NCBI RefSeq assembly: GCF_015354735.1
Contig: NZ_JACEFJ010000009.1
Location: 62,001-126,000, forward strand
Reading direction: 5' to 3'
Source: Pararhodonellum marinum
GTDB taxonomy: Bacteria; Bacteroidota; Bacteroidia; Cytophagales; Cyclobacteriaceae
DNA: 64,000 bases
A program made the translations under genes and the position numbers. Position 1 is the stretch's first letter; each line of letters starts with the position of its first letter. Shown piece by piece: positions 44,750-54,738 of this stretch. Below the pieces are notes generated by a model. The model was not told the DNA's origin, searched no databases, and was given only the letters and a program-made list of their open reading frames with translations.

Positions 44750-46207
44750 CTATACCAAAAGGTCCTTAACTACTTTGCCGTGTACATCTGTCAGCCTATA
44801 CCGTCTTCCAAGGTGCCTGAAAGTCATTTTTTCGTGGTCGATTCCCAAAAGATGCAGCATGGTCGCCTGGAAATCATGGACATGTACCGGATTGTCGGTG
44901 ACATTGTAACCAAACTCATCTGTTTCGCCATAGACCATGCCGGATTTGACGCCACCTCCGGCCATCCAGATGGAAAAGGCCCTTGGATGGTGATCCCGAC
45001 CATAGTTGTCTACGGACATTTTTCCTTGACAGTAGTTGGTCCGGCCGAACTCCCCACCCCAAATCACCAGGGTTTCGTCGAGCATTCCTCTTTGTTTGAG
45101 GTCGGTAATCAAGGCCGCTGAAGCCTGATCCACATCCTTGGCCTGTCCAGCCATTTCATTGGGAAGGTTGCCATGCTGATCCCAGCCTTGATGGTACAGC
45201 TGGACAAAACGCACTCCATTCTCAGATAATTTTCTTGCAAGTAGGCAGTTGGCTGCATAGGTTCCAGGCACGAGGCAATCAGGCCCATACAATTTGATGA
45301 TGCTGTCGGGTTCCTTGGAGATATCAGTTACTTCTGGAACGGCTGTTTGCATCCTGTAGGCCATTTCATATTGCTGGATTTTAGCCTGTATCTCTGGGTC
45401 CCCAAACTGCCGGTAACTCATTTCATTCAAGGCTGCAATCTGATCCAGCATTTTCCTACGGTCCTCTCTACGCATGCCTTTGGGATCGGACAGATAGAGT
45501 ACCGGATCTTCACTGGCTGAAAATTGCACTCCTTGGTGAACAGAATCCAGAAAGCCATTGGTCCAAAGCTTGGAATAAACCCCCTGCCCGTTGCCTTTGC
45601 CTCTGCTAAGGAGCACACAGAAGGCAGGCAGGTTACTGTTTTCACTGCCCAGCCCATAACTCAGCCAAGCGCCCATACTGGGCCGGTTTCCGACCTGAGC
45701 TCCTGTTTGGAAAAAAGTAAGGGCAGGGTCATGGTTGATGGCTTCAGTCTGCATGGATTTGACAATACAAATGTCATCCACTATTTTGGCGGTATGGGGA
45801 AACAATTCACTGATCCAGGCACGGGACTGTCCGTATTGGTCAAATCTGTAGTAGGAGCCTACCAAGGGAAAGGAATCTTGCCCGGAGGTCATCCCGGTAA
45901 GCCTTTGTCCCATGCGGATGGAAGCAGGCAGTTCCTGTCCCATGTATTGGCTTAATAAAGGCTTGTAATCAAAGGATTCCAACTGAGAAGGAGCACCGTT
46001 CTGAAACAGATAGATCACCCTTTTAGCCTTGGGCGCAAAATGCGGTACAGCAGCCATCAAGGCACCTTCATCGATACCACCGTTCCCCCTGAAAAAGTCG
46101 GGGATCAACAGGGAACCCAAAGCCACACTACCCAGTCCCAAACTCAGTTTGGAAAGGAATTTCCTTCTGTTCTGGTTCAATCCATGTTCCAATGTTTCCT
46201 TTTCCAT
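44750..46207 (-). CDS. DUF1501 family protein with Tat signal
   Basis: 485 residues from ATG at 46207; the frame extends to 46273, but that overlaps the upstream gene. The ATG follows the upstream stop by one base (TGATATG). A twin-arginine signal is present (NQNRRKFLSKLSLGLGSVALG). The body belongs to the DUF1501/sulfatase-like superfamily: RVIYLFQNGAPSQLESFDYK, VKSMQTEAINHDPALTFFQTG, TLVIWGGEFGRTNYCQG and GRDHHPRAFSIWMAGGG. The substrate is unknown. It always pairs with the DUF1549/DUF1553 cytochrome in such modules, as here, so they likely form one periplasmic function. Confidence 0.88.
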   Translation of the reverse strand: MEKETLEHGLNQNRRKFLSKLSLGLGSVALGSLLIPDFFRGNGGIDEGALMAAVPHFAPKAKRVIYLFQNGAPSQLESFDYKPLLSQYMGQELPASIRMGQRLTGMTSGQDSFPLVGSYYRFDQYGQSRAWISELFPHTAKIVDDICIVKSMQTEAINHDPALTFFQTGAQVGNRPSMGAWLSYGLGSENSNLPAFCVLLSRGKGNGQGVYSKLWTNGFLDSVHQGVQFSASEDPVLYLSDPKGMRREDRRKMLDQIAALNEMSYRQFGDPEIQAKIQQYEMAYRMQTAVPEVTDISKEPDSIIKLYGPDCLVPGTYAANCLLARKLSENGVRFVQLYHQGWDQHGNLPNEMAGQAKDVDQASAALITDLKQRGMLDETLVIWGGEFGRTNYCQGKMSVDNYGRDHHPRAFSIWMAGGGVKSGMVYGETDEFGYNVTDNPVHVHDFQATMLHLLGIDHEKMTFRHLGRRYRLTDVHGKVVKDLLV

Positions 46208-46208
46208 A

Positions 46209-48521
46209 TCAGCTTTTGGTAATGGTTTCCTCCAGGTTGTACAAGGCCACGATGACTTGGGTAAGCGCGGCAAGTTCCGGCGAGATTTCGGTCGACTTTA
46301 TCGGGAATTCTCCTATCCGAACGAGAGGATCCAGATTATCCGGATTCTTCTCAAAACGTATTTTTTCTTCCTCAAAATAATTCTGCAGCAAATTGATTTC
46401 TTGGTTTGAAGGAGTGCGGCAAAGGATTCTTTCGAAGGCTTCTTTCAGCGCGGTTTTTTCATTTTCTTGGCTCATCAAAAGCCTCTCGGCCAATACCCTT
46501 GATGCTTCCAAAACAAGGGGGTCATTCAACATGGCCAAAGCCTGCAAGGGAGTATTGGTATTGCCCCGCTTGACCTCACAAAGGTCGCGGTTTGATCCAT
46601 CAAAAATAATGGGCTGAGGAGGTGGAGAGGTGAGCTTGATGAAGGTGTAAAGCCCCCTTCGGTAGAGTTTATCTCCTCGGTCCTGCTGGTAGGTAGCCAA
46701 GAGTCCCCTTCCAGAGGTGGATGCTTCCCATAGGCCTTCAGGCTGGTAGGGCTTCACACTGGGGCCGCCTATTTCACTGACCAGCAGTCCACTGCTGGCC
46801 AATACATGGTCCCTTACACTTTCTGCCTTCATGCGGATGCGGGGGGCACGGGACAGGTAGATGTTTTCAGGATCTTTTTCAAACTTTTTAGGATCCACCA
46901 CGGCCGATTGTTGGTAGGTGGCGGAAGAGAATATCTGGGTGAGCAGCCTTTTGATGTCCCATCCGTTTTCCATAAAATCCACTGCCAGCCAGTCAAGCAA
47001 TTCGGGGTGGGAGGGAAGGTCTCCCTGCATGCCAAAATCCCCGGTGCTTTTTACCAGTCCCTGACCAAATATTTCCTGCCAGATCAGATTCACAATTACC
47101 CTGGAAGTAAGGGGGTTTTTTGGATCTGTGGTCCATTTGGCCAGTCCGAGGCGGTTTCGTGGATATTCCTCAGGAAAATCCATAATGGCCGCAGGGGTGT
47201 TTGCAGTAACTTCTCTCGAAGGGGCATCGTACAGTCCTCGGTTAAGCATGTATGTGGTCCTGACCGTATCCAGTTCTTCCATGACAGACACCATCAGTTT
47301 GCTGCTGTCGGAATGGTTGATAAAACTCAGCAGCTCATCGATGTCTTCCCGTTCAATCCAGAGAATTGGGGTTTTGGCAGGTTTGGATTCCTGCACATCC
47401 CCTTCGTAGCCTTTTTCGGGGGTATTGTTAAAGAAAGCATACAGCTGAAAATAATCTTGCTGAGAGATGGGGTCATATTTGTGGTCATGACATTGGGCAC
47501 ATTCCGCAGTGATTCCAATGATTCCTTTGCTGAAGGTATTGGTTTTGTCCAGAACATATTCTACCCGGTATTCTTCATCAATGACGCCACCCTCCTCTGT
47601 ATATTTATGGTTTCGGTTAAAGGCGGTAGCTAATATCTGTTCTTTGTTGGCATCAGGAAGCAGGTCTCCTGCCAGCTGCCAGGTGATAAACTGGTCATAG
47701 GGCATGTTTTGGTTAAATGCATGGATGACCCAGTCCCGGTAAGGCCATTGTGTCCTGATGTTGTCATCCTGATAACCGTAAGAATCTGCATAGCGGGCAA
47801 TGTCTAGCCATAAAACTGCCATTCGTTCTCCGTAAGAGGGCTGAGTCAAAAGATGATCAATCGTCTTTATGTAAGCCTCTTCACCAGAGTCCTCTTCAAA
47901 TTTTCTCAACATTTCAGGACTTGGGGGCAGCCCGGTGATGTCGAGGCTGATTCTTTTCAGCAACGCATGGGCTTGGGCAGGTGAATTTGGTTTTAGTCCA
48001 ATTTTCTGCATGCCAGCCAGCATAAAGTGGTCGATTTCGTTTTTCGGCCAGTCTTTGGCCTTGACTTCTGGCACTTTGGGTTTGATTGGAGAAACAAAAG
48101 CCCAATGGGGTTCATACACCGCTCCCTGTTTGATCCAGTTTTTTAAAATCTTTATTTCATTTTCTGTCAACTTAAGGTTTGACTCAGGAGGGGGCATCAT
48201 TTCTCCTGGATCCTCGGAGGAGATGCGACTGACCAGTTCTGATTTCGCCACATCGCCTGGTATGATGGCATGGGCTCCGGGATTTTCCGATAGAGCCGCA
48301 TAGGCCGCCTCAGCTTGGTCGAGCCTTAATCCTGCCTCTCTCTTGTTGGCATCAGGACCATGGCAGGCAAAACATTTGTCTGATAAAATGGGGCGTACAT
48401 GAAAATTGTAACTGACCTGATCTGAATCCTTCAAAATGGTCCCAACTTCTGTATTTTCCTTACAGGAAACTGCGAAAAGAATGGTAAAGACCAGGAAAAT
48501 ATGGGGCCATTTGGGGTGCAT
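46209..48521 (-). CDS. Planctomycete-type cytochrome with DUF1549 and DUF1553
   Basis: 770 residues with a lipoprotein-like signal (IFLVFTILFAVSCKE). PSCyt1 haem motif CFACHGPD near 50, then DUF1549 (about 150-350; WLDIARYADSYGYQDD and ITAECAQCHDHKYDP with a second CxxCH) and DUF1553 (about 440-700; GLAKWTTDPKNPLTSRVIVNL and a final CRTPSNQEINLLQ). Typical of Planctomycetes/Verrucomicrobia, also found in some Bacteroidota. The two CxxCH motifs suggest haem c binding. It is the first gene of the four-gene minus operon ending with the SIS gene. Function not established. Confidence 0.9.
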   Translation of the reverse strand: MHPKWPHIFLVFTILFAVSCKENTEVGTILKDSDQVSYNFHVRPILSDKCFACHGPDANKREAGLRLDQAEAAYAALSENPGAHAIIPGDVAKSELVSRISSEDPGEMMPPPESNLKLTENEIKILKNWIKQGAVYEPHWAFVSPIKPKVPEVKAKDWPKNEIDHFMLAGMQKIGLKPNSPAQAHALLKRISLDITGLPPSPEMLRKFEEDSGEEAYIKTIDHLLTQPSYGERMAVLWLDIARYADSYGYQDDNIRTQWPYRDWVIHAFNQNMPYDQFITWQLAGDLLPDANKEQILATAFNRNHKYTEEGGVIDEEYRVEYVLDKTNTFSKGIIGITAECAQCHDHKYDPISQQDYFQLYAFFNNTPEKGYEGDVQESKPAKTPILWIEREDIDELLSFINHSDSSKLMVSVMEELDTVRTTYMLNRGLYDAPSREVTANTPAAIMDFPEEYPRNRLGLAKWTTDPKNPLTSRVIVNLIWQEIFGQGLVKSTGDFGMQGDLPSHPELLDWLAVDFMENGWDIKRLLTQIFSSATYQQSAVVDPKKFEKDPENIYLSRAPRIRMKAESVRDHVLASSGLLVSEIGGPSVKPYQPEGLWEASTSGRGLLATYQQDRGDKLYRRGLYTFIKLTSPPPQPIIFDGSNRDLCEVKRGNTNTPLQALAMLNDPLVLEASRVLAERLLMSQENEKTALKEAFERILCRTPSNQEINLLQNYFEEEKIRFEKNPDNLDPLVRIGEFPIKSTEISPELAALTQVIVALYNLEETITKS

Positions 48522-48657
48522 CGGACAATGGGTTTGTAATCAGAACATTATGGTCAATCTCGTAAAAAATTAAGTAAATAACAATCCTTCCATAAAATTT
48601 TAGAAAATATAGAAGCGGTGAAAATAAGTTGTGAGAAAAGTTAATTTTTATCACCCC

Positions 48658-48741
48658 GGGACAGGAAAGGACTTTTGAAGCAACTGAGGTGAGTCCTATT
48701 GGAAACAGCCAATTCCCTATCTGTTTTTTTCCCAGGTAGGG
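48658..48741. other. Cluster of three hairpins upstream of serine hydrolase
   Basis: In the 438-bp intergenic region 48522-48959. Three adjacent inverted repeats: AGGACT (48668-48673) with AGTCCT (48692-48697); ATTGG (48698-48702) with CCAAT (48709-48713); CCCTATCTG (48715-48723) with CAGGTAGGG (48733-48741, one wobble). GGGA (48658-48661) could also pair with TCCC (48714-48717), enclosing the first two hairpins as a three-way junction. No known riboswitch consensus was recognised. No other gene in this gap. Confidence 0.4.
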
Positions 48742-48771
48742 CTATCCTATTTCATGTAAACTAGCCAAAAA

Positions 48772-48799
48772 ATTGACTAAACAGATCAAATTATATTTG
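48772..48799 (+). promoter_or_regulatory. Candidate promoter of serine hydrolase gene
   Basis: ATTG (48772-48775), 16 bp, then TATATTTG (48792-48799), a perfect -7 match. It predicts a 5' leader of about 150 nt before the ATG at 48960 and places the hairpin cluster upstream of the start site. Confidence 0.45.
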
Positions 48800-48959
48800 C
48801 TGATAAAAACCCACAATTGGTTGGCGATTTACCCCAATCAGATAATTTCTTATGAAAATAATTCTGGTTATGTCCTACATGATTTTTAGACTTTCAGAGA
48901 AAGAATTAAATAAATTTAAATTAGCTTTCACTTTTTATTTGCTAGTTCAAAAAAACACC

Positions 48960-50774
48960 ATGAAAAAACTGATCCTTTTCTTACTCCTATCATGGGTTGC
49001 ATTGCCTTCCCATGCGCAAAAACAGAAAAATGACAATCGTTTTACAGGTCTGGATGCCGAACTTAACCAAGTCCTCGAAACCTGGAATGCTGCCGGTTTT
49101 GCCGTTGCAGTAGTAGAAAAAGATAAAATTTTGTATTCAAAAGGGTTCGGTTACAGGGATTATGAGCAAAAAATTCCGGTGACTCCCAATACACTTTTTG
49201 CTATCGGGTCAAGCAGCAAGGCTTTTACTTCAGGGCTTTTGGGGATTTTGAGAGAGGAAGGCAAATTGTCCTTTGATGACAGCCCCATCAAACACATCCC
49301 TGAACTCCGGTTTTACAGCAATGAGATGAACAACCTCATCACCATCCAGGATATGATGACCCACAGGACCGGGCTTCCCAGGCATGATTTGAGCTGGTAC
49401 TTTTTCACGACACAGTCCCGGGATACTTTGATGCAACGGATCCAATACCTTGAGCCTTTTGCCCAAGTCAGGGAAAAATGGTATTACAACAATTTTATGT
49501 TTTTGGCCCAGGGAGTAATTACAGAAAGGATTACCGGAAAAACATGGGAAGAAAACCTGAAGGAAAAATTATTTGACCCTTTGGAAATGAATGCCAGCAA
49601 TGCAATGATTGATGGGTTGAAAAATGGGAAAGAGGCTGCTTTTGGCTACGAAGTAAAAAATGACTCCCTTATCAAGAAGATGGACTACTATGACATTGCT
49701 GCCATGGGGCCTGCAGGCAGCATCAACAGCAGTGTCAATGAAATGTCAAACTGGCTGATTACCTGGATCAATGGCGGCAAATTCAAAGAAAAACAGATCC
49801 TGCCTGAATCTTATGTAAAAGAAGCGATGAGTCCGCAGATGATCATGGCAAACAGTCTTCCGGACAAGGAATTTCCCGACATGCACCTCAGTACCTATGG
49901 ATACGGATGGATGATCTCTTCCTACAAAGGCCATTACAGGGTAGAACATGGGGGAAATATCAATGGCTTTTCCGCCAATGTGGCTTTTTTCCCATCAGAC
50001 AGTATCGGAATTGTGGTTTTGGCCAATCAAAACGGGTCACCCATTCCTGCCATAGTGAGAAATATAATCAGTGACCGCATGCTGAAAGTTGAAAAAACAG
50101 ATTGGAACAAAATACAAAAAGAAAAAGCAGACGAAGCCAAAAAACAGGCAGAATCCGGTAGGGCAGAATCAAAATCCATCCAAAAGAAAGGTACCAAAAC
50201 CTCCCATATTTTGGCAGAGTTTACCGGGGATTATGACCATCCGGGATACGGAACCATTGCGGTACTGTTAGACCGGGATTCTCTTTTTGCTCAGACGCCT
50301 TATGAAAAAGTTTGGCTGAAGCACTTTCATTACAATATTTTCTCATTGGTGGGGATGGAAGATGGGAAGGTGGATACCACCATCGTTTCTCCTATGCAAT
50401 TCAATTTCAGGATCAATGATTTGGGGGAAATTGCCTCCCTGTCATTCAAAGCAGAACCCACCGTAGATGCCATTGAATTCAAGCGAAAACCCAAAGAGAT
50501 AGCGGTGGATAAAGAGACCCTTGAAAAGTATGCAGGAGAATATGAGCTTGCTGGACAAAGCATTAAATTCTACCTTAAGGAAGGAAATGAAAACACCTTG
50601 TTCCTATTTGTTGCCGGTCAACCTGAGTATGAACTTTTGGCTATCGGAAAAGATAAATTTAGCTTGAAAATAGTGGAAGGGTATTCCATAGAATTCTCGG
50701 AGGACGAAAGTGGAAAGATAAATGAAGCTACCTTTACCCAACCCAATGGCGTATTTGTGGCGAAGCGGAAATGA
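48960..50774 (+). CDS. Serine hydrolase (beta-lactamase/class C family) with C-terminal DUF3471-like domain
   Basis: 604 residues from ATG at 48960, which opens a signal peptide (MKKLILFLLLSWVALPSHAQ); the frame is open from 48852, but that part is not signal-like. The beta-lactamase fold is present with Ser84-x-x-Lys87 (GSSSKAF), the Tyr-x-Asn motif in WYYNNFMF and HGG in VEHGGNING. The last about 170 residues form a beta domain like DUF3471 (EFTGDYDHPGYGTIAVLL). Such proteins are peptidases or esterases of unknown substrate, rarely real beta-lactamases. Adjacent on the left is the divergent DUF1553 operon. Confidence 0.88.
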   Translation: MKKLILFLLLSWVALPSHAQKQKNDNRFTGLDAELNQVLETWNAAGFAVAVVEKDKILYSKGFGYRDYEQKIPVTPNTLFAIGSSSKAFTSGLLGILREEGKLSFDDSPIKHIPELRFYSNEMNNLITIQDMMTHRTGLPRHDLSWYFFTTQSRDTLMQRIQYLEPFAQVREKWYYNNFMFLAQGVITERITGKTWEENLKEKLFDPLEMNASNAMIDGLKNGKEAAFGYEVKNDSLIKKMDYYDIAAMGPAGSINSSVNEMSNWLITWINGGKFKEKQILPESYVKEAMSPQMIMANSLPDKEFPDMHLSTYGYGWMISSYKGHYRVEHGGNINGFSANVAFFPSDSIGIVVLANQNGSPIPAIVRNIISDRMLKVEKTDWNKIQKEKADEAKKQAESGRAESKSIQKKGTKTSHILAEFTGDYDHPGYGTIAVLLDRDSLFAQTPYEKVWLKHFHYNIFSLVGMEDGKVDTTIVSPMQFNFRINDLGEIASLSFKAEPTVDAIEFKRKPKEIAVDKETLEKYAGEYELAGQSIKFYLKEGNENTLFLFVAGQPEYELLAIGKDKFSLKIVEGYSIEFSEDESGKINEATFTQPNGVFVAKRK

Positions 50775-50948
50775 ACGAAATTTGAATTTATGGAAAGTAG
50801 GACATGCATGCATTGCCTTTATTCCATACCATGTGTAAGGATTGAATCATGTCTTGCCGGGTTTTGGCTCAACAAGGAAATTACTCAAAGAAAAGGTTTG
50901 CAGCCAAAGCACAAAAAAAGCTGAATTTGCGTAAAGACCTAAAGAAAA

Positions 50949-50971
50949 AAAGCTGGTACAAGACCAGCTTT
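50949..50971 (-). terminator. Terminator of accC operon
   Basis: 9-bp perfect stem AAAGCTGGT (50949-50957) with ACCAGCTTT (50963-50971), 5-nt loop. The plus-strand A run at 50945-50950 gives a U tract on the minus strand, 2 bp after the accC stop. It may also act on the plus strand. Confidence 0.75.
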
Positions 50972-50973
50972 GA

Positions 50974-52323
50974 TTATTTTTTGATTGTTGAAAAGTCAAA
51001 CGATTCCAGGAATTTGGTGGTATAATTACCCGCCTGAAATTGTTCGTTTTCCAAAAGTGCAATGTGGAAAGGGATTGTGGTTTTGATTCCGTCGATGACA
51101 AATTCTTCCAGCGCCCTTTTCATCCTAACTATTACCTCTTCTCGGGATTGTCCGCTCACTATCAGTTTGGCAATCATAGAGTCGTAATTGGGGGGAATGA
51201 CATAGCCTGCATATACATGGCTGTCTACTCTGACCCCTCTGCCGCCGGGGAGGTGTAGATTTTGGATCTTGCCCGGACTTGGTCTGAACCCGTTGCTGGG
51301 GTCTTCCGCATTGATTCGGCATTCCATAGCGAATAGCTTTGGGATATAGTTTTTTCCCGAGATCTTGGCTCCTGAAGCTACCTTGATCTGCTCTTTGATC
51401 AGGTCAAAGTCTGTCACCTCTTCTGTGATGGGGTGCTCTACCTGTATCCTCGTATTCATTTCCATAAAATAAAATTTCCGGTGTTTGTCAACCAGAAATT
51501 CTATGGTTCCCGCTCCTTCATAGGCAATGGCTTCTGCCCCTTTAATGGCAGCCTTGCCCATGGCATCCCTTAGTTCTTCAGTAATGAACGGGGAAGGGGT
51601 CTCTTCAAGCAATTTTTGGTGTCTTCGCTGAATGGAACAGTCCCTTTCAGACAAATGACAAGCTCTTCCGTCACTGTCACCCACGATTTGAATTTCAATG
51701 TGGCGGGGATCCTCTACAAATTTTTCAAGATAAAGTCCGTCATTGCCAAATGCTGCTCCAGATTCCTGTCTTGCATCATCCCAAGCTTTTTTAAATTCAC
51801 TTTCTTCACGGACAATACGCATACCTCGGCCTCCTCCACCAGCAGTTGCTTTAAGTATGATGGGATACCCTATTTCCAAAGCGATTTTCTTTCCTTCTTC
51901 TACAGAACTCAACAAACCTTCTGAACCGGGAATGGTCGGCACGCCTGCTTCCTTCATGGTGGCCTTGGCGGAAGCCTTATCACCCATTCTATTGATCATA
52001 TCCGGGCTGGCACCTATGAATTTGATGTTGTATTCTTCACAAATCCGGGAGAATTCTGCATTTTCAGACAAAAAACCATAGCCGGGATGTATCGCATCCG
52101 CGTTGGTGATTTCTGCAGCTGCGATGATTCTGGGAATATTGAGGTAAGATTCCCTGCTCGGAGCCGGACCTATACAAACCGCTTCGTCAGCAAAGCGCAC
52201 ATGTAAACTGTCCTTGTCTACTGTGGAATAGACTGCCACAGTTTTGATTCCCATTTCTTTACAGGTCCTGATGATTCTCAGGGCGATTTCACCTCTATTG
52301 GCAATTAGTACTTTTTTAAACAC
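50974..52323 (-). CDS. accC: Acetyl-CoA carboxylase biotin carboxylase subunit
   Basis: 449 residues. It carboxylates biotin on AccB with ATP and bicarbonate, the first half of acetyl-CoA carboxylase in fatty acid synthesis. The Gly-rich ATP loop [14 protein letters not shown] is near 160, followed by [25 protein letters not shown] and the [18 protein letters not shown] active-site strand near 285. Length and ending fit E. coli AccC. It is co-transcribed with accB (31-bp gap) and followed by a terminator. Confidence 0.97.
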   Translation of the reverse strand: MFKKVLIANRGEIALRIIRTCKEMGIKTVAVYSTVDKDSLHVRFADEAVCIGPAPSRESYLNIPRIIAAAEITNADAIHPGYGFLSENAEFSRICEEYNIKFIGASPDMINRMGDKASAKATMKEAGVPTIPGSEGLLSSVEEGKKIALEIGYPIILKATAGGGGRGMRIVREESEFKKAWDDARQESGAAFGNDGLYLEKFVEDPRHIEIQIVGDSDGRACHLSERDCSIQRRHQKLLEETPSPFITEELRDAMGKAAIKGAEAIAYEGAGTIEFLVDKHRKFYFMEMNTRIQVEHPITEEVTDFDLIKEQIKVASGAKISGKNYIPKLFAMECRINAEDPSNGFRPSPGKIQNLHLPGGRGVRVDSHVYAGYVIPPNYDSMIAKLIVSGQSREEVIVRMKRALEEFVIDGIKTTIPFHIALLENEQFQAGNYTTKFLESFDFSTIKK

Positions 52324-52354
52324 AGTTTTTTGGGTTGGTGAAACAATGTAATTA

Positions 52355-52837
52355 TTATCCTTCTGGATCTACTAAAAACAAAGGCTGATCGTATTCTACC
52401 GGTGTGGCATTGTCGACCAATATTTTGACCACTTTTCCGGATATCTCAGATTCGATTTCATTGAAAAGTTTCATGGCTTCGATGATGCAGACCGTCTGAC
52501 CTGCTGAAATAGTATCTCCTACATTGACAAAAGCATCAGTATCAGGACTAGGGGTTCTATAAAAGGTACCGATCATGGGAGATTTCACCTCGATGTATTT
52601 GGATTGATCTTCGCCTTTGGAGGCAGGTGGAGTGGAAGGTGCCGGGGAAGGATTCGGTGCAGGGGTATTGGATTGGGTTTGTTGGGGTGCTGCAGTGATG
52701 ACTTCAGTAACTTTTGCAGCAGGTACTTCCGCGTTTTTCTTAATAGAGAGTTTGAACTCATCTGTCTCGATTTTCACTTCAGCCAATCCTGAATTTGAAA
52801 TAAAATCTATTAACTCCTGTATCTCTTTTGCTTTCAT
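52355..52837 (-). CDS. accB: Biotin carboxyl carrier protein of acetyl-CoA carboxylase
   Basis: 160 residues. N-terminal helical part, a Pro/Ala/Ser-rich linker (about 50-72), then the biotinyl domain (about 82-160). The biotinylated Lys123 is in [11 protein letters not shown], and [13 protein letters not shown] is the thumb region typical of AccB. It carries the carboxyl group between AccC and AccAD. 31 bp precede accC. Upstream of it (52900-52933) is a hairpin that may attenuate the transcript from efp. Confidence 0.96.
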   Translation of the reverse strand: MKAKEIQELIDFISNSGLAEVKIETDEFKLSIKKNAEVPAAKVTEVITAAPQQTQSNTPAPNPSPAPSTPPASKGEDQSKYIEVKSPMIGTFYRTPSPDTDAFVNVGDTISAGQTVCIIEAMKLFNEIESEISGKVVKILVDNATPVEYDQPLFLVDPEG

Positions 52838-52899
52838 GATTTTTTGGTTTTAGGAAACTCAGTATCGGTATTTGGGTTGGTATATTGCATAAAAACACT

Positions 52900-52933
52900 A
52901 AAGCTATGTAATTTAATAAAATCGCATAGCTTT
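52900..52933 (-). terminator. Hairpin between efp and accB, possible attenuator
   Basis: 9-bp perfect stem AAAGCTATG (52900-52908) with CATAGCTTT (52925-52933), 16-nt loop. On the minus strand the following T-rich stretch is interrupted (AGTGTTTTT), so termination is likely partial. Confidence 0.45.
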
Positions 52934-52938
52934 TAAAA

Positions 52939-53502
52939 TTATTTTACTCTTTCGGAATAAGAACCATCTCTGGTGTCCACCTTGATCATGATGTCCTGCT
53001 CCACAAAAAGGGGCACCATAATGGTTGCTCCAGTCTCCAGTGTGGCTGGTTTCATGGCATTGGTGGCTGTGTCGCCTTTGATACCAGGTTCAGTATAGGT
53101 AATCATCAATTCCACAAATGGCGGCAATTCCACTGAAAGCGGGGTTTCGGTCTCATCATGGACCAAGATGTCTACTTCCTGACCTTCCTTCAGAAGGTCA
53201 GCTCTTTGTATCAGTTTTTCCTCGATGGGAATCTGTTCAAAGGAGTTCATGTCCATAAAATGGTGGCCCATATCATCGGCATAAATGAACTGATGAGGCC
53301 TTTTTTCCACTCTAGCCGTTGTGACTTTTTCTCCGGCATTGAAGGTTTTTTCCAATACTTTTCCTGAGGTCAGGCTTTTTAGCTTAGTTCTCACAAAAGC
53401 CGCTCCCTTCCCCGGTTTGACATGTTGGAATTCCACGATGGTATATATATCATGATTGAATTCCAAACAAAGACCGTTTTTAAAATCCGCAGTACTAGCC
53501 AT
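52939..53502 (-). CDS. efp: Elongation factor P
   Basis: 187 residues, three beta domains. Relieves ribosome stalling at polyproline. The loop carrying the modifiable Lys is PGKGAAF with Lys32, as in EF-P forms that need lysylation or similar modification; no modification gene (epmA/epmB) is in the window. The C-terminal part (VEQDIMIKVDTRDGSY) is typical. It follows fabH by 21 bp and precedes accB by 101 bp in the same minus unit. Confidence 0.96.
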   Translation of the reverse strand: MASTADFKNGLCLEFNHDIYTIVEFQHVKPGKGAAFVRTKLKSLTSGKVLEKTFNAGEKVTTARVEKRPHQFIYADDMGHHFMDMNSFEQIPIEEKLIQRADLLKEGQEVDILVHDETETPLSVELPPFVELMITYTEPGIKGDTATNAMKPATLETGATIMVPLFVEQDIMIKVDTRDGSYSERVK

Positions 53503-53523
53503 TCATTTTGCTTTTAGTAAAGG

Positions 53524-54522
53524 TTATTTGGGGTCATAGCCCCATTTTAAATAGATTGACCCCCATGTAAATCCGCCTCCAAAAGCAGCGAGGATGATGT
53601 TGTCTCCTTTTTTTAATTGTGATTCGTAATCCCAAAGACATAAGGGGAGTGTTCCGGCAGTGGTATTGCCATACTTTTCTATATTCATCATCACTTTTTC
53701 GGGACCGATTCCCATCCGGTTGGCCGTTGCATCAATGATTCTTTTATTGGCTTGGTGAGGTACTAGCCAAGCAACATCTTCTGATTTCAGGTTATTTTGG
53801 GCCATGATTCTGGCACTTACTTCCGCCATATTGGTCACTGCAAATTTGAATACAGTGGATCCTTCCTGATAGGCAAAATGTTCACGGGCGGCAACTGTAT
53901 CCGCTGTGGCAGGCTTACGGCTACCTCCTGCTTTCATGTGTAAAAATGGTGCTCCGCTGCCATCTGTGTGAAGCAGACTGTCCATCACCCCCACTTCCTC
54001 GTCGGTAGGTTCCAATAATACGGCACCTCCACCGTCTCCAAAAATAATACAAGTAGTTCTATCGGTGTAATCTACAATGGCAGACATCTTATCCGCTCCC
54101 ACGATGATCACTTTTTTGTGCATACCGGTTTCAATGAACTGGCTGCCCATGGTCAGCGCATACAAGAATCCCGAACAGGCGGCGGATACATCAAAACTGT
54201 AACTGTTTTTGGCACCCACATTATCAGCGATGATATTGGCTGTCGCAGGAAAAGGCATATCTGGGGTGACGGTAGCGCAGATGATTAAATCAATTTCCGA
54301 AGGATCTGTGTTGGTTTTTTCCAGTAGTCCTTTAACTGCTCCGGTTCCGATCACAGAAGTTCCCTGTCCTTCCCCCTTTAAAATCCTTCTTTCTTTGATC
54401 CCGGTTCTGGAGGTAATCCACTCATCATTGGTTTCTACCATGGTTTCCAGTTCTTTGTTGGTTAAAACATAATCTGGAACCCATCCTTCCACTCCGGTAA
54501 TGACAGCTCTTGTTTTTTTCAT
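53524..54522 (-). CDS. fabH: Beta-ketoacyl-ACP synthase III
   Basis: 332 residues from ATG at 54522 ([19 protein letters not shown]); the frame is open to 54576, but those 18 extra residues are not family-like. It condenses acetyl-CoA (or branched acyl-CoA) with malonyl-ACP to start fatty acid synthesis. The triad is Cys116 (SAACSGFLY), His256 (LVPHQANKR) and Asn286 (KYGNTTAG). First gene of fabH-efp-accB-accC, with a promoter about 117 bp upstream and a terminator before that. plsX, often found between rpmF and fabH, is absent. Confidence 0.96.
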   Translation of the reverse strand: MKKTRAVITGVEGWVPDYVLTNKELETMVETNDEWITSRTGIKERRILKGEGQGTSVIGTGAVKGLLEKTNTDPSEIDLIICATVTPDMPFPATANIIADNVGAKNSYSFDVSAACSGFLYALTMGSQFIETGMHKKVIIVGADKMSAIVDYTDRTTCIIFGDGGGAVLLEPTDEEVGVMDSLLHTDGSGAPFLHMKAGGSRKPATADTVAAREHFAYQEGSTVFKFAVTNMAEVSARIMAQNNLKSEDVAWLVPHQANKRIIDATANRMGIGPEKVMMNIEKYGNTTAGTLPLCLWDYESQLKKGDNIILAAFGGGFTWGSIYLKWGYDPK

Positions 54523-54638
54523 GAAATTCTTATTTGGATAAACCTGTCGCTTCCCGAAAGCAATCAAGGTTTCCATTTTTGTTCTTCAATTTCTGTTTTA
54601 TAGGCGAAAGAGAAATTTTAAGATCGGATTTAAGTTTC

Positions 54639-54670
54639 CAAAATTATTTAAAATGTCCCGCTCCGCCAAG
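54639..54670 (-). promoter_or_regulatory. Promoter of fabH-efp-accB-accC
   Basis: Minus-strand CTTG (54670-54667), 20 bp, then TAATTTTG (54646-54639), a perfect -7 match. It lies between the rpmF terminator and fabH, in a 303-bp gap with no gene. Confidence 0.5.
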
Positions 54671-54738
54671 TCTTTTTGCGACTAGAATCCTAAATGTAAG
54701 GTTTTTAGCGGCTTAATGAATTCTCTAGCCATTTTAAA

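Noticed and set aside
46806-47633. Plus-strand open frame of 275 codons inside the DUF1549/DUF1553 gene
   Set aside because: Antisense to a clearly coding gene; low-complexity Phe/Gly/His content and no family resemblance.
48960-50774. Antibiotic resistance beta-lactamase
   Set aside because: The fold is shared, but the DUF3471-like extension and weak similarity around the active site fit the broad serine hydrolase group, whose members are mostly not beta-lactamases.
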